Shown in pieces: positions 37,391-44,031 of a DNA stretch of 44,031 bases. Numbering within the stretch: the stretch's first letter is position 1; every line of letters starts with the position of its first letter. Origin of the DNA: a virus; the IMG/VR virus record IMGVR_UViG_3300031952_000035, positions 1 through 44,031 of that record; one strand, written 5' to 3'. The translations under genes were made by a program, and so were the position numbers. The notes under the pieces were generated by a model. It had not been told where the DNA came from. It searched no databases and saw only the letters and a list, made by a program, of their open reading frames with translations.

Positions 37391-38655
37391 GCGCCCTCCT
37401 CGATTTCGGTGAACCGCAGGAGCCGGGAGTTGAAGCTCATCTCCAGGGCCGCGACCGGCCCGTCGGAGTTCTTGTCCACGTAGAGGTATTGGAGCGAGTC
37501 GGGCTTGTCTGGATTCCCGTCGTGCCAAGGCCAATACATGAGTCCGACCACCTGGCTGAACTGCTCGATGCCGCCAGACCCGTAGAGTTGCCAGATATGG
37601 GGGCGCGGAAGCGCGGCTGTCTCGTGTTCCCGGATGAGCCGGATCTGCGAGCACAGGATCATCGCGCAGTCGTAATGCACGCCAAGCAGTTTCAGCTCCC
37701 GGACGGTCTTGGCGATCTCCATCGGTTCGTTCTGGCCCGCCCCGTGCTTGAGCAGTTGGAGCTGGTCCACGATCATCACGTCCGGCCGTCGCCGTGCGAG
37801 TTCGCGCTCGATGAGATTCGTGTCCGCCCGCTCCATGGCAGGCAGGAACAGCCGGTCATCCAACCCCAGGGAGCCGAATTCCGCCGCTCGCGTCCACTCG
37901 TCATCCGACAACGCCCCGGTCAGGAAGTGGTGCGCATTGATGCCCTGCTGGATGGCGATCATGCGTTTCACCAACTGCCGGGGATTCTGCTCCAGGCAGA
38001 TGAACACGACCTTCTTCCCCTGCTTCGCCACCGCGAGCGCGATGTTGCAACAGAACGCTGTCTTGCCGGTTGACGGCCTGCCCCCGATGGTGAACAGTTG
38101 CCCACGGCGCAACCCGCCGATCTTCTGGTCAAGCCGGGGAAAACCTGTGGATATCTCGATCCCGCTCGTCCTCACGGTCTCCATCTCGGTCATGGCATCC
38201 ACGATGTGCTCACTCATGACCTTGCCTTCCTCGGGCATGTAACCGTCCTGCCGGATCTTGTCCACCGTGGCGTAGAACCGCTTCGGGTCTGCGGTCAACT
38301 CTGGGTCCGTGCCCGCCCGCTGGATCTCCCGAAGTTCGAACTGCTCCGCCACCACCCTTGCATAATGCATCCCGTGATCCGCTACCGGCACGCGCTCAAG
38401 CAGTTCAATCACGTAGCTGGCACCACCCACTCCCTTGAGCTTTTCTTCCCGTCTGAGCGTGTTTGTTACCGTTACCACGTCCGCTCGTGACCCGCCGGTC
38501 ATGACGTCCCGGATGGCCCGGAAGATCTCCGAGTGCGCGGGCCTGTAAAAATGCTCTGGCCTGGTGAAACGCAATACGCGCTCGCACACCACGGCATCCA
38601 GCATCATGGCACCCAACAACGCCTGCTCAGCTTCAATCGCTTGGGGTTCCATCAC
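37387..38655 (-). CDS. DnaB-family replicative helicase
   Basis: The 422 aa protein has a DnaB N-terminal domain (EQALLGAMMLD at 10-20, HFYRPAHSEIF at 35-45), a linker, and the RecA-fold motor: Walker A GGRPSTGKT at 191-199, H1a-type ISTGFPRLDQKIGGL before it, Walker B VMIVDQLQLL with Asp297, and SQIRLIRE... as motif H3. The C-terminal part is shorter than in E. coli DnaB (471 aa). It follows the loader gene and is the main replication engine of the phage. Confidence 0.9.
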   Translation of the reverse strand: MMEPQAIEAEQALLGAMMLDAVVCERVLRFTRPEHFYRPAHSEIFRAIRDVMTGGSRADVVTVTNTLRREEKLKGVGGASYVIELLERVPVADHGMHYARVVAEQFELREIQRAGTDPELTADPKRFYATVDKIRQDGYMPEEGKVMSEHIVDAMTEMETVRTSGIEISTGFPRLDQKIGGLRRGQLFTIGGRPSTGKTAFCCNIALAVAKQGKKVVFICLEQNPRQLVKRMIAIQQGINAHHFLTGALSDDEWTRAAEFGSLGLDDRLFLPAMERADTNLIERELARRRPDVMIVDQLQLLKHGAGQNEPMEIAKTVRELKLLGVHYDCAMILCSQIRLIREHETAALPRPHIWQLYGSGGIEQFSQVVGLMYWPWHDGNPDKPDSLQYLYVDKNSDGPVAALEMSFNSRLLRFTEIEEGA

Positions 38656-39452
38656 GACTCCTTGCCGTAAATATGCTCATACTGGCTCTTCTCAACCGCC
38701 GGAGCTGGCTGAAACTTCGGGCGGTCCTGCGCCCGTGAAAGCCAGTTCGTGAGAAACCTCGGTCTGTTGACCTTGCGCTTCTCTGGATTCGCAACCTCCC
38801 AAGCGTTCGCCTTCCTGACTTCTGCTACCACGTCCACACCCGGGTACGCCTTCACCCACACCGGCAGGAGAGTTGCCCACCGGTCACACAGCTTTTGGTC
38901 TTCAGCGTAAAGTTCAAGGTCTGCAAGCTCAGGCGGAACGTCGGCTCGGAGGGATGGCTTTCCATCGCTCCGAGCAGTACCCTTCTTTTCTTGTTCTTCT
39001 GGGCCTCTTAGCCTCTTAGCTTCTAGGCCTCTATGCGTTACATGAGGCGTTACATTCGGCGTTACATCCACCGTTACATCTGGCGTTACATGAGCGTTAC
39101 ATTCAGCCTTCAACCTGAACGCCCGCACGCGATTCTTCAAGTTCTGTCGCTCTTTAACCTCTCTTTTCAACCTTCTGCATACGAGCGTTACATTCCCGTT
39201 ACCGTCATCGTAAAAATCGCATATTTTATTTGACGAAAACGATAATTTAATGCGCTCGGCAGTTGTAGAAGTGCATCCCCAGACCCGCGCCCACCCTTCC
39301 AAACTCTCGGTGATCTCGAACGTGCCGTCATGCCACATCACGCACAGGGTATTGATCCACGCGCCGCGCACTTCAATCGTTGCGCGTTGCAGGTTCATGT
39401 CCGAGAGCCAATCGCTGTACCAGAACTTCTCCCACTTCAGTCTGGAGTTCAT
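38652..39452 (-). CDS. Replication initiator/helicase-loader-like protein
   Basis: The 266 aa protein is coupled to both neighbours by ATGA. It has an N-terminal winged-helix-like domain (KFWYSDWLSDMNLQRATIEVRG..., residues 8-110) and a charged linker containing repeats of VTP or VTV (residues about 118-140). The C-terminal domain (residues 165-260) resembles DnaT/DnaD-type loader domains in character. The VTP repeat is encoded by the GTTACAT iterons of the likely origin. The arrangement copies that of lambda O: an initiator that carries its own binding sites. Confidence 0.75.
   Translation of the reverse strand: MNSRLKWEKFWYSDWLSDMNLQRATIEVRGAWINTLCVMWHDGTFEITESLEGWARVWGCTSTTAERIKLSFSSNKICDFYDDGNGNVTLVCRRLKREVKERQNLKNRVRAFRLKAECNAHVTPDVTVDVTPNVTPHVTHRGLEAKRLRGPEEQEKKGTARSDGKPSLRADVPPELADLELYAEDQKLCDRWATLLPVWVKAYPGVDVVAEVRKANAWEVANPEKRKVNRPRFLTNWLSRAQDRPKFQPAPAVEKSQYEHIYGKES
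39037..39250. other. Candidate replication origin: iterons plus AT-rich region
   Basis: Six GTTACAT copies start at 39037, 39049, 39061, 39073, 39085 and 39096, that is four steps of 12 bp and one of 11. A seventh is at 39187, followed by GTTACC at 39198. Next to it, 39208-39250 is AT-rich (TAAAAATCGCATATTTTATT and ATAATTTAAT), a good unwinding element. All of it lies inside the loader gene. Confidence 0.8.
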
Positions 39453-39607
39453 TTTTTCAGCCTTTCCTGCCTCATCTGGCGTGCGACTTCAGCGTACAGT
39501 TGGATCAACTTCTCGTGCTTCTTGCCCTCCGAGAACCCCCAGAACCACAACGCCGCCCCGATGACGCCCCCGAAGATTGCTCCGGCCATAAACAACGGAT
39601 TGCTCAT
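39449..39607 (-). CDS. Small membrane protein (52 aa)
   Basis: ATG 39607 follows GGGAGGTAAC and the frame ends as ATGA with the loader gene. A hydrophobic Gly/Ala helix (FMAGAIFGGVIGAALWFWGF, residues 6-25) is followed by a charged helix (KKHEKLIQLYAEVARQMRQ). The first gene between two replication genes and a helical protein. Function unknown. Confidence 0.75.
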   Translation of the reverse strand: MSNPLFMAGAIFGGVIGAALWFWGFSEGKKHEKLIQLYAEVARQMRQERLKK

Positions 39608-39608
39608 G

Positions 39609-39956
39609 TTACCTCCCATGTCGGTCAGCCTTCGCCTTCTCGGCCATCATCTCGTCGGCCAGGCTATACGATAACTTTACGATATGGTTGAGATATCTTT
39701 GTTGCTCTGGAAAAGGACGACGGTTATCGTGCATTTTTATGTGGTACGCCAACAACTCCATCATCGCTTCACGGGCAAGGCTATCTCGCATTTTCTCGAT
39801 CTTCTTTTTTTCCTCTTCTTTTACCATTTGTTCTCGGTCAGCTCTATTCAACCTCACAAGGTTTTGGAAACAGTTGTGGCAAAATTCCTTTTTTGCATTG
39901 TCTATCACCGAAAGATCTACGGTAATCTCCTTTTTCCTCCGCTTGAACCAGTCCAT
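39609..39956 (-). CDS. Helical protein of unknown function
   Basis: The 115 aa protein starts seven bases after GGAGG. The N-terminus is basic (MDWFKRRKKEITVD), followed by long charged helices; CHNC at residues about 26-29 may bind metal. It is an early-operon gene just below the leader control region. Function unknown. Confidence 0.6.
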   Translation of the reverse strand: MDWFKRRKKEITVDLSVIDNAKKEFCHNCFQNLVRLNRADREQMVKEEEKKKIEKMRDSLAREAMMELLAYHIKMHDNRRPFPEQQRYLNHIVKLSYSLADEMMAEKAKADRHGR

Positions 39957-39968
39957 GCTTTATCCTCC

Positions 39969-40226
39969 TCAGTTTCCCCTTGACCCGCCGTGAATGGTCT
40001 CGTGCGCGAACAGCAACCCGGCCGCCACGCCGTCCATCAGGAGGCCATCCGCCCTTGCCGGGCAATCGGACGCCCTGGCGACCACCCACGGCATGATAAT
40101 CTGTTCCTGGATACCCTTGACGCCAAGGATCGCGACACGCAATATCTCCCGCTGAGTGGACCACTTATCGGGCGTCTCATGCTCCGGCGGGGTGAAATCC
40201 CATCGGTTCCCCTCTGAATCCTTCAC
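39969..40226 (-). CDS. First gene of the replication operon, unknown function
   Basis: I prefer GTG 40226 (85 aa), five bases after GGAGG; ATG 40238 contains that GGAGG and has no ribosome site of its own. The protein has DFTPPEHETPDKWSTQREIL, hydrophobic helices (VAILGVKGIQEQIIMPWVVA) and a Gly-rich end. It lies just below a terminator-like structure. Function unknown. Confidence 0.6.
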   Translation of the reverse strand: MKDSEGNRWDFTPPEHETPDKWSTQREILRVAILGVKGIQEQIIMPWVVARASDCPARADGLLMDGVAAGLLFAHETIHGGSRGN

Positions 40227-40389
40227 GGTATCCTCCATGTAAAAAAATGCCGGGGGCCTTGGGGCCGGTACGGGGGGAGGATAATCCCCGCGGGACCCGA
40301 CCCGTCCGGCCCCCGGCAAAATCTGGCTTCAGACAAAAAGAACGCCGGAGCTTCAGACCCCCGGCGCCAACCACCCGAACGGTTCCCAT
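40177..40389 (-). CDS. Possible leader ORF crossing the attenuator
   Basis: ATG 40389 with GGAGG ten bases upstream opens a 70 aa basic frame that runs through both hairpins and ends inside the first operon gene, in another frame. Its composition (Arg/Gly/Pro) reflects the GC-rich hairpins. It may be a leader peptide whose translation affects hairpin folding, or a chance frame. Confidence 0.3.
   Translation of the reverse strand: MGTVRVVGAGGLKLRRSFCLKPDFAGGRTGRVPRGLSSPRTGPKAPGIFLHGGYREGFRGEPMGFHPAGA
40241..40366 (-). promoter_or_regulatory. Attenuator-like leader with two terminator hairpins
   Basis: Read on the minus strand. The first hairpin pairs 40366-40361 with 40348-40343 and is followed by TTCTTTTT. 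The second pairs a 10-bp arm 40317-40308 with 40258-40249 and is followed by ATTTTTTT (40248-40241). The first arm and its 3' neighbour can instead pair with a CCGGCCCC segment inside the loop, which would break the terminator. It lies between the promoter at 40414 and the start of the operon. Confidence 0.65.
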
Positions 40390-40413
40390 GTTTGTCTATC
40401 CTCCACGTCCGGG

Positions 40414-40443
40414 ATCATACCACGTGAAACCCATCCATGTCAA
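40414..40443 (-). promoter_or_regulatory. Leftward promoter of the replication operon
   Basis: Minus strand: -35 TTGACA (40443-40438), 18-bp spacer, -10 TATGAT (40419-40414). Transcription would start near 40407 and pass through the two hairpins. Confidence 0.8.
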
Positions 40444-40525
40444 GAGAAATCTGCATTCACCGACGGAAAAAAACGCAAAACAGTGCAAAACGCAACGCCA
40501 GTATTGCAAGATGCAATTATTTTCC

Positions 40526-40554
40526 TTGACAGAATGGTCTGCATCGGCTATACT
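40526..40554 (+). promoter_or_regulatory. Late-operon promoter before the terminase gene
   Basis: -35 TTGACA (40526-40531), 17-bp spacer, -10 TATACT (40549-40554). Expected +1 near 40561. This places the terminase start downstream of it and divergent from the leftward promoter. Confidence 0.85.
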
Positions 40555-40576
40555 TGCTTACGAAGGGGTCATTCCT

Positions 40577-42364
40577 TTGCCAAACGACCTCCTTGAAATC
40601 GAAACAGGGCGTCTCAGCGATGAGGCGTTATTTGAAGAATATCTACGGGTGTCCCGCGAGCGATTTAAGACCGATCTGTTCTGGGCGGCCAAGAACGGAC
40701 TCGGCTACGACGAACTCGATGACGAACTCCACGGCGACTTCTGCAACCGTCTCCAGCGCATCGCTTTCCGGGCGTTGAAATGGCCGGAGATGTCGAAGGC
40801 AGAGCGCAAGGAAATGCTCTCCGACTACCGCTTCATGCTCTCTCTCCTTCCCCGCGGGCACGCCAAGACCACGTGCCTGATCGCGCTCGTGTGCGTGCTG
40901 ATCGCAAACGACTCCGAGATCCGCATCCTCATCAAGTCGCAACGGCTCGGCAACGTCACGAAAATCCTATCGGAGGCGAAATCGCACTTCATGGGCACCG
41001 CCAACAATTCTCATTTCCGGGAATGGTTCCCGGAGTTCTGCCCGAAGAATCCCGAGAACGACTTTGGCACCATGTACGAGATGACGGTGCCGAATCGAAA
41101 GAACCACGCCGTCAAGGAACCCACCGTGCTGATCTCGTCCTCGGAGCAATCGGTGGTGTCGAAGCATTTCTCCATCAAGCTCGACGACGATCTTGTGAAC
41201 GAGGAGAACACCCAGACGCCCGAGCAGATGGAACGGGCGGAAGACGTGTTCATCAAGGACCAGGCGTTGCTCGATCCCGGTGCGCCGGAACTTGTAACCG
41301 GAACGTGCTGGGACTACTCGGATATGCACGCGAGCATCCGCAACAACGAGGGCAAACGCTACTCGGAGTTCGACTGCTACATCCGGGAGATCAGCGAGGC
41401 CAAGTGCCGCAAGTGCGGAACGTGGTTCAAGGTCATGGACGCGCAAGAATGCCCGAAGTGCAAGTCAACAAGTTGGAAAGAACGCCCGATCTGGCCGTTC
41501 CGTTACACCATGAAATCCTACATGAAGGACGGCGTGCCGGACTCCTCGCTGTTTGAATTCAACGCCAAGGGCATGCTGAAGGAAAGCATCCCCGATCTCC
41601 GAAACCGCCTCGGCGAGTACATCTTCAACTGCCTCTACCGAAATCGCCCGCAGGATTCCGAGACGGCCTCGCTGAAATGGGATGCCGTGCGGATCGTCGA
41701 GGAGAACGACTACGCCGATATGGAGTTCTATCCCTTCATGACCATGGACACCGCCGGGGAGGACAAGGGCAAGAAGGGGAGCTTCTTCGTGATCTCCATC
41801 GTCTACGCTCTGCCGCCGGACGTCATGCTTGTCCGGGAGGTCATCCGGTTCCGCGGGACCGGCATGGAGTTCATCAACAAGGCCTACGATGCCTTCGAGC
41901 GCTACTCGCCCGTGCAGGTCGGGATGGAGAACACCAGTTACGGGATGGTCTACGAATACGACATCAAGAACGAGGGCCAGCGTCGGGGCCTGCACATGAA
42001 CGTCGAGCCTATCATCCGTCAGGGCGGGCCTTCCAAGACCATGCGAATCCGCCGACTCGCGCCCCGCGTGGAGCGCGGACGGCTGTGGGTTCTGAAGGAC
42101 TGCCCGGGATTTGACGCGTTCCGTGACGAGATGGTGCATTTCCCCAAGTACAAGTACCGGGACATCCTCGATACCATCACGGATGCGGAGCAGATGATCT
42201 TCGCGCCGGAACTCGTCAGCGCCATGACGGGCGAGGAACCCCTGGAGGACAAGAAACGCCGGGACAAGTCCATGGTTCAGCAGGCCCTCGCGGACCGCCT
42301 GGAGGGATTCGGAACAGAGGAAGGCGTGCAGATGGTCAACGAATGGCTGGGGAGCGAGGCATGA
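40577..42364 (+). CDS. terL: Terminase large subunit
   Basis: The open frame begins earlier, but the promoter puts +1 near 40561, so I choose TTG 40577 (595 aa), eight bases after AAGGGG. Walker A-like LPRGHAKTT is at 91-99, the Walker B-like SIKLDDDLV near 205, and a zinc-finger insert CRKCG...CPKC near 276-295. The nuclease domain has MDTAG (Asp near 391), GMENTS (Glu near 451) and DTITDAE (about 531-537), the RNase H-like triad. TerL cuts and pumps DNA into the capsid. No small terminase gene is recognised nearby. Confidence 0.9.
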   Translation: MPNDLLEIETGRLSDEALFEEYLRVSRERFKTDLFWAAKNGLGYDELDDELHGDFCNRLQRIAFRALKWPEMSKAERKEMLSDYRFMLSLLPRGHAKTTCLIALVCVLIANDSEIRILIKSQRLGNVTKILSEAKSHFMGTANNSHFREWFPEFCPKNPENDFGTMYEMTVPNRKNHAVKEPTVLISSSEQSVVSKHFSIKLDDDLVNEENTQTPEQMERAEDVFIKDQALLDPGAPELVTGTCWDYSDMHASIRNNEGKRYSEFDCYIREISEAKCRKCGTWFKVMDAQECPKCKSTSWKERPIWPFRYTMKSYMKDGVPDSSLFEFNAKGMLKESIPDLRNRLGEYIFNCLYRNRPQDSETASLKWDAVRIVEENDYADMEFYPFMTMDTAGEDKGKKGSFFVISIVYALPPDVMLVREVIRFRGTGMEFINKAYDAFERYSPVQVGMENTSYGMVYEYDIKNEGQRRGLHMNVEPIIRQGGPSKTMRIRRLAPRVERGRLWVLKDCPGFDAFRDEMVHFPKYKYRDILDTITDAEQMIFAPELVSAMTGEEPLEDKKRRDKSMVQQALADRLEGFGTEEGVQMVNEWLGSEA

Positions 42365-42645
42365 CAAACGACCGGATATTGCTCTACCTGTCTGTGGCGA
42401 TCATGTTCGCAAACTCCTTGATCCTGCTACTGCATTTCGTCGAGCAGGGAAGGCGCAATCTCCAGTTATCCAATGCGCTTGCGTCGGTGATCGACAAGCT
42501 CAGCGATAAGGTATTGGCACGCGACCTCTCGGACTACGTGTCCGCCAGAACCGCCGGATCCGATGAAGAAGAAGTGCCGGTCAGGATGACCGGTGCGCGG
42601 GAAGCCGAGATCGAGGGCCGTAATCCAGACCGAATGGAGGAATGA
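42361..42645 (+). CDS. Small membrane protein between terminase and portal
   Basis: The start is the ATGA overlap with terL (94 aa). One transmembrane segment (ILLYLSVAIMFANSLILLLHF, residues 5-25, quoted in part) is followed by a charged soluble domain. A membrane protein here is not typical of head operons. It might be an accessory lysis or entry protein. No family recognised. Confidence 0.65.
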   Translation: MTNDRILLYLSVAIMFANSLILLLHFVEQGRRNLQLSNALASVIDKLSDKVLARDLSDYVSARTAGSDEEEVPVRMTGAREAEIEGRNPDRMEE

Positions 42646-42648
42646 ACC

Positions 42649-42867
42649 ATGCCGATGAAGCAAGGCTATTCACAGGGCACGATATCCGGGAACATCAGCG
42701 AACTCCACGCCGCCAATGCCGGAAAGCCTGCGGGGAAGAAGCGCGGCCTCAAGCGGATCATCGCGATTGCCATGTCGGTTGCAAGAAAAGTGAAGAAACA
42801 GGCCGGGAAGAACCTCTCCGTGCGTGATCGCATCATCGAGCGCCGGATGACCGGGAGCAAGGTGTGA
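42649..42867 (+). CDS. Small basic protein before the portal gene
   Basis: The 72 aa product starts after GGAGGAATGAACC. It is Gly/Lys/Arg-rich with a central helix (RIIAIAMSVARKVKKQAG). The stop overlaps the portal start (TGATG). It may bind DNA or the portal; a small-terminase role is possible only by position and size. No family recognised. Confidence 0.55.
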   Translation: MPMKQGYSQGTISGNISELHAANAGKPAGKKRGLKRIIAIAMSVARKVKKQAGKNLSVRDRIIERRMTGSKV

Positions 42868-44031
42868 TGCCGACCGAAGCCAAGCAAGGCTACAAGCCGT
42901 CAGACCGGGACCGCGCGACCATCGCGCTTGCCGAGGAGCGCATCAAGGTCCAGGACGACGCGCGTGTGCCCTACGAAGCGCAGATGTTCTACAACTACGC
43001 GATGTTCCTCGGGCATCAGTGGCTGTTGTGGGACAAGAACATGAACGTGTTCCGGGTCGCCAAGGAGCCGTCGTGGCGCGTCCGGCTGGTATCGAACCGG
43101 ATATTCGATTGGGTCAAGAGCCGGGTGGCGAAGATCGTGAAGTCCCAACCGAAGATGCTCGTTGCGCCCGCCACGATGGAGGACCGGGATCGCTCATCCG
43201 CCAAGGTGGGCGAGAAGATCGTGACCGCCCAGGAGCGCCAGGACAACATGGCGCTCAAGCGCATCGAGTGGGCCTACTGGGCGTGCATATGCGGAACCGG
43301 GTGGGTCAAGGCGTTCTTTAACCCCGAGGCGGGACCGCTGGTGGACCCCCGCGAGGGAGAGACGCCGGAGAGCATGCCCGAAACCACGGAGAACATCGAC
43401 CTCGAAGCGGTGGTCAAGTCCGCGAAGATGTCCATCGAGCCGTTCCATCTCGGGGAGATCCAGACGGAGGTGCTGTCGCCATTTGAAGTCCGGTTCGACC
43501 AAATGGCATCCTGCATTGAGGACTGCCGGTGGATTGGCGTGATGCGCTACCGGAGTCTGGTGGACATCAAGGCCATGTGGCCCAAAAACGCAGACTACGT
43601 GGCGTCCGAGTCGATCCGCAGTGACAACACCTTCGAGGGCAAGCTCGCCAGCCTTGGCGGCACCTACTCGATGAACTTCAAGCCCTCGATGCAGAACGAA
43701 GAAGACATGCAGGGCGCCTACGTGCGGGAGATCTGGGAACGCGCGAGTGACGGCCACCCGAACGGCCGACTCTACATCACCGCGGGGGGCGTGCTGTTGG
43801 AGGACGGCGATAACCCCACCCCGATAGACAAGAAACGCACGGGGGACCTGCCGTTCTGTTATTTCCGCGAGACCATCAAGCCGGGAAGTTTCCCCGGCAT
43901 CAGCACGGTGGAGCAGTTGACGCCCTTGCAGGTCGAGTACAATAAGACGAACTCGCAAATCGTCGAGAGCAAGAACCTCATGGCTCGCCCAAAGATCCGC
44001 AAGCCGCGTCAAGCGATGATCCACAAGGATG
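42867..44031 (+). CDS. Portal protein, N-terminal part (continues at base 1)
   Basis: ATG 42867 overlaps the previous stop. The frame runs open to the window end and, after joining the 127-bp overlap, ends at 1020 (685 aa). The N-terminal 150 residues are helical with a Trp-rich segment (MFLGHQWLLWDKNMNVFRV), typical of P22/T7-type portals; the middle includes IEPFHLGEIQTEVLSPFEVRFDQ and a GVLLEDGDNP beta-turn. See the entry at 1-1020 for the C-terminus. Confidence 0.85.
   Translation, partial: MPTEAKQGYKPSDRDRATIALAEERIKVQDDARVPYEAQMFYNYAMFLGHQWLLWDKNMNVFRVAKEPSWRVRLVSNRIFDWVKSRVAKIVKSQPKMLVAPATMEDRDRSSAKVGEKIVTAQERQDNMALKRIEWAYWACICGTGWVKAFFNPEAGPLVDPREGETPESMPETTENIDLEAVVKSAKMSIEPFHLGEIQTEVLSPFEVRFDQMASCIEDCRWIGVMRYRSLVDIKAMWPKNADYVASESIRSDNTFEGKLASLGGTYSMNFKPSMQNEEDMQGAYVREIWERASDGHPNGRLYITAGGVLLEDGDNPTPIDKKRTGDLPFCYFRETIKPGSFPGISTVEQLTPLQVEYNKTNSQIVESKNLMARPKIRKPRQAMIHKD
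43905..44031. repeat. Terminal direct repeat, right copy
   Basis: Identical to 1-127. Removing one copy gives the circular genome of 43,904 bp. Confidence 0.95.

Noticed and set aside
38358-38369. Second copy of TTGCATAATGCA, also at 35896, as an operator pair
   Set aside because: A shared 12-base word is expected by chance in 44 kb, and this copy is in ordinary coding sequence of the helicase.

Overview
This window is the complete genome of a tailed bacteriophage with a podovirus-like gene set, read from a circular assembly. The first 127 bases are repeated exactly at the end (43905-44031). Joining them gives a circle of 43,904 bp and restores one gene: the portal protein, which starts at 42867 and ends at 1020 (685 aa). 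The base composition is GC-rich, Shine-Dalgarno sites are strong (AGGAGG) and the promoters are sigma70-like, so the host is a bacterium. I cannot name the host or give the phage a genus. No tRNA, rRNA, integrase, transposase or CRISPR array was seen.

Late region, plus strand, 40526 through the junction to 20485. A consensus promoter (40526-40554) precedes the large terminase subunit, two small genes and the portal. Then come a small zinc-ribbon protein, a scaffold-like protein and the major capsid protein. Next is an unusual block of three proteins with N-terminal export signals or membrane anchors, two of them with textbook signal-peptidase sites; the largest has a DNRLRE/CBM96-like domain. 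An adaptor-like protein, a 1180 aa nozzle-like protein with two inserted LamG-like domains, and three putative ejection proteins (181, 358 and 1362 aa) follow. The lysis cassette comes last: a small membrane protein, an M15 endopeptidase endolysin, an LLH-type holin and a permuted-papain amidase. No tape measure or tail-sheath gene is present, which fits a short tail. Two back-to-back terminators (20454-20520) close the late operon and the facing early operon.

Early region, minus strand, 34771 down to 20539. About 35 tightly packed, mostly small genes run leftward from a near-perfect promoter (34743-34771), with internal promoters at 31152-31180 and 22408-22436. Recognisable products are a clamp-loader-like AAA+ ATPase, a RusA resolvase, a MazG-like hydrolase, a C5-cytosine DNA methyltransferase, a radical SAM enzyme of the spore-photoproduct-lyase type, a SPOUT (TrmL/SpoU-like) RNA methyltransferase, a ribbon-helix-helix regulator and a Sak4-like RecA-fold ATPase. 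Four genes carry long in-frame tandem repeats. Several genes are flanked by exact direct repeats that begin in one gene's 3' end, so they look like insertable cassettes.

Replication region, 34877-40443. A short plus-strand pair (a PD-(D/E)XK nuclease and an unknown) faces a leftward replication operon: membrane protein, helicase-loader/initiator-like protein, DnaB-type helicase and a DNA methyltransferase. The loader gene contains 12-bp-phased GTTACAT iterons next to an AT-rich stretch, a likely theta origin. No DNA polymerase or primase is encoded, so host polymerase is probably recruited. The operon leader (40241-40420) has terminator hairpins with competing pairings and may be an attenuator.
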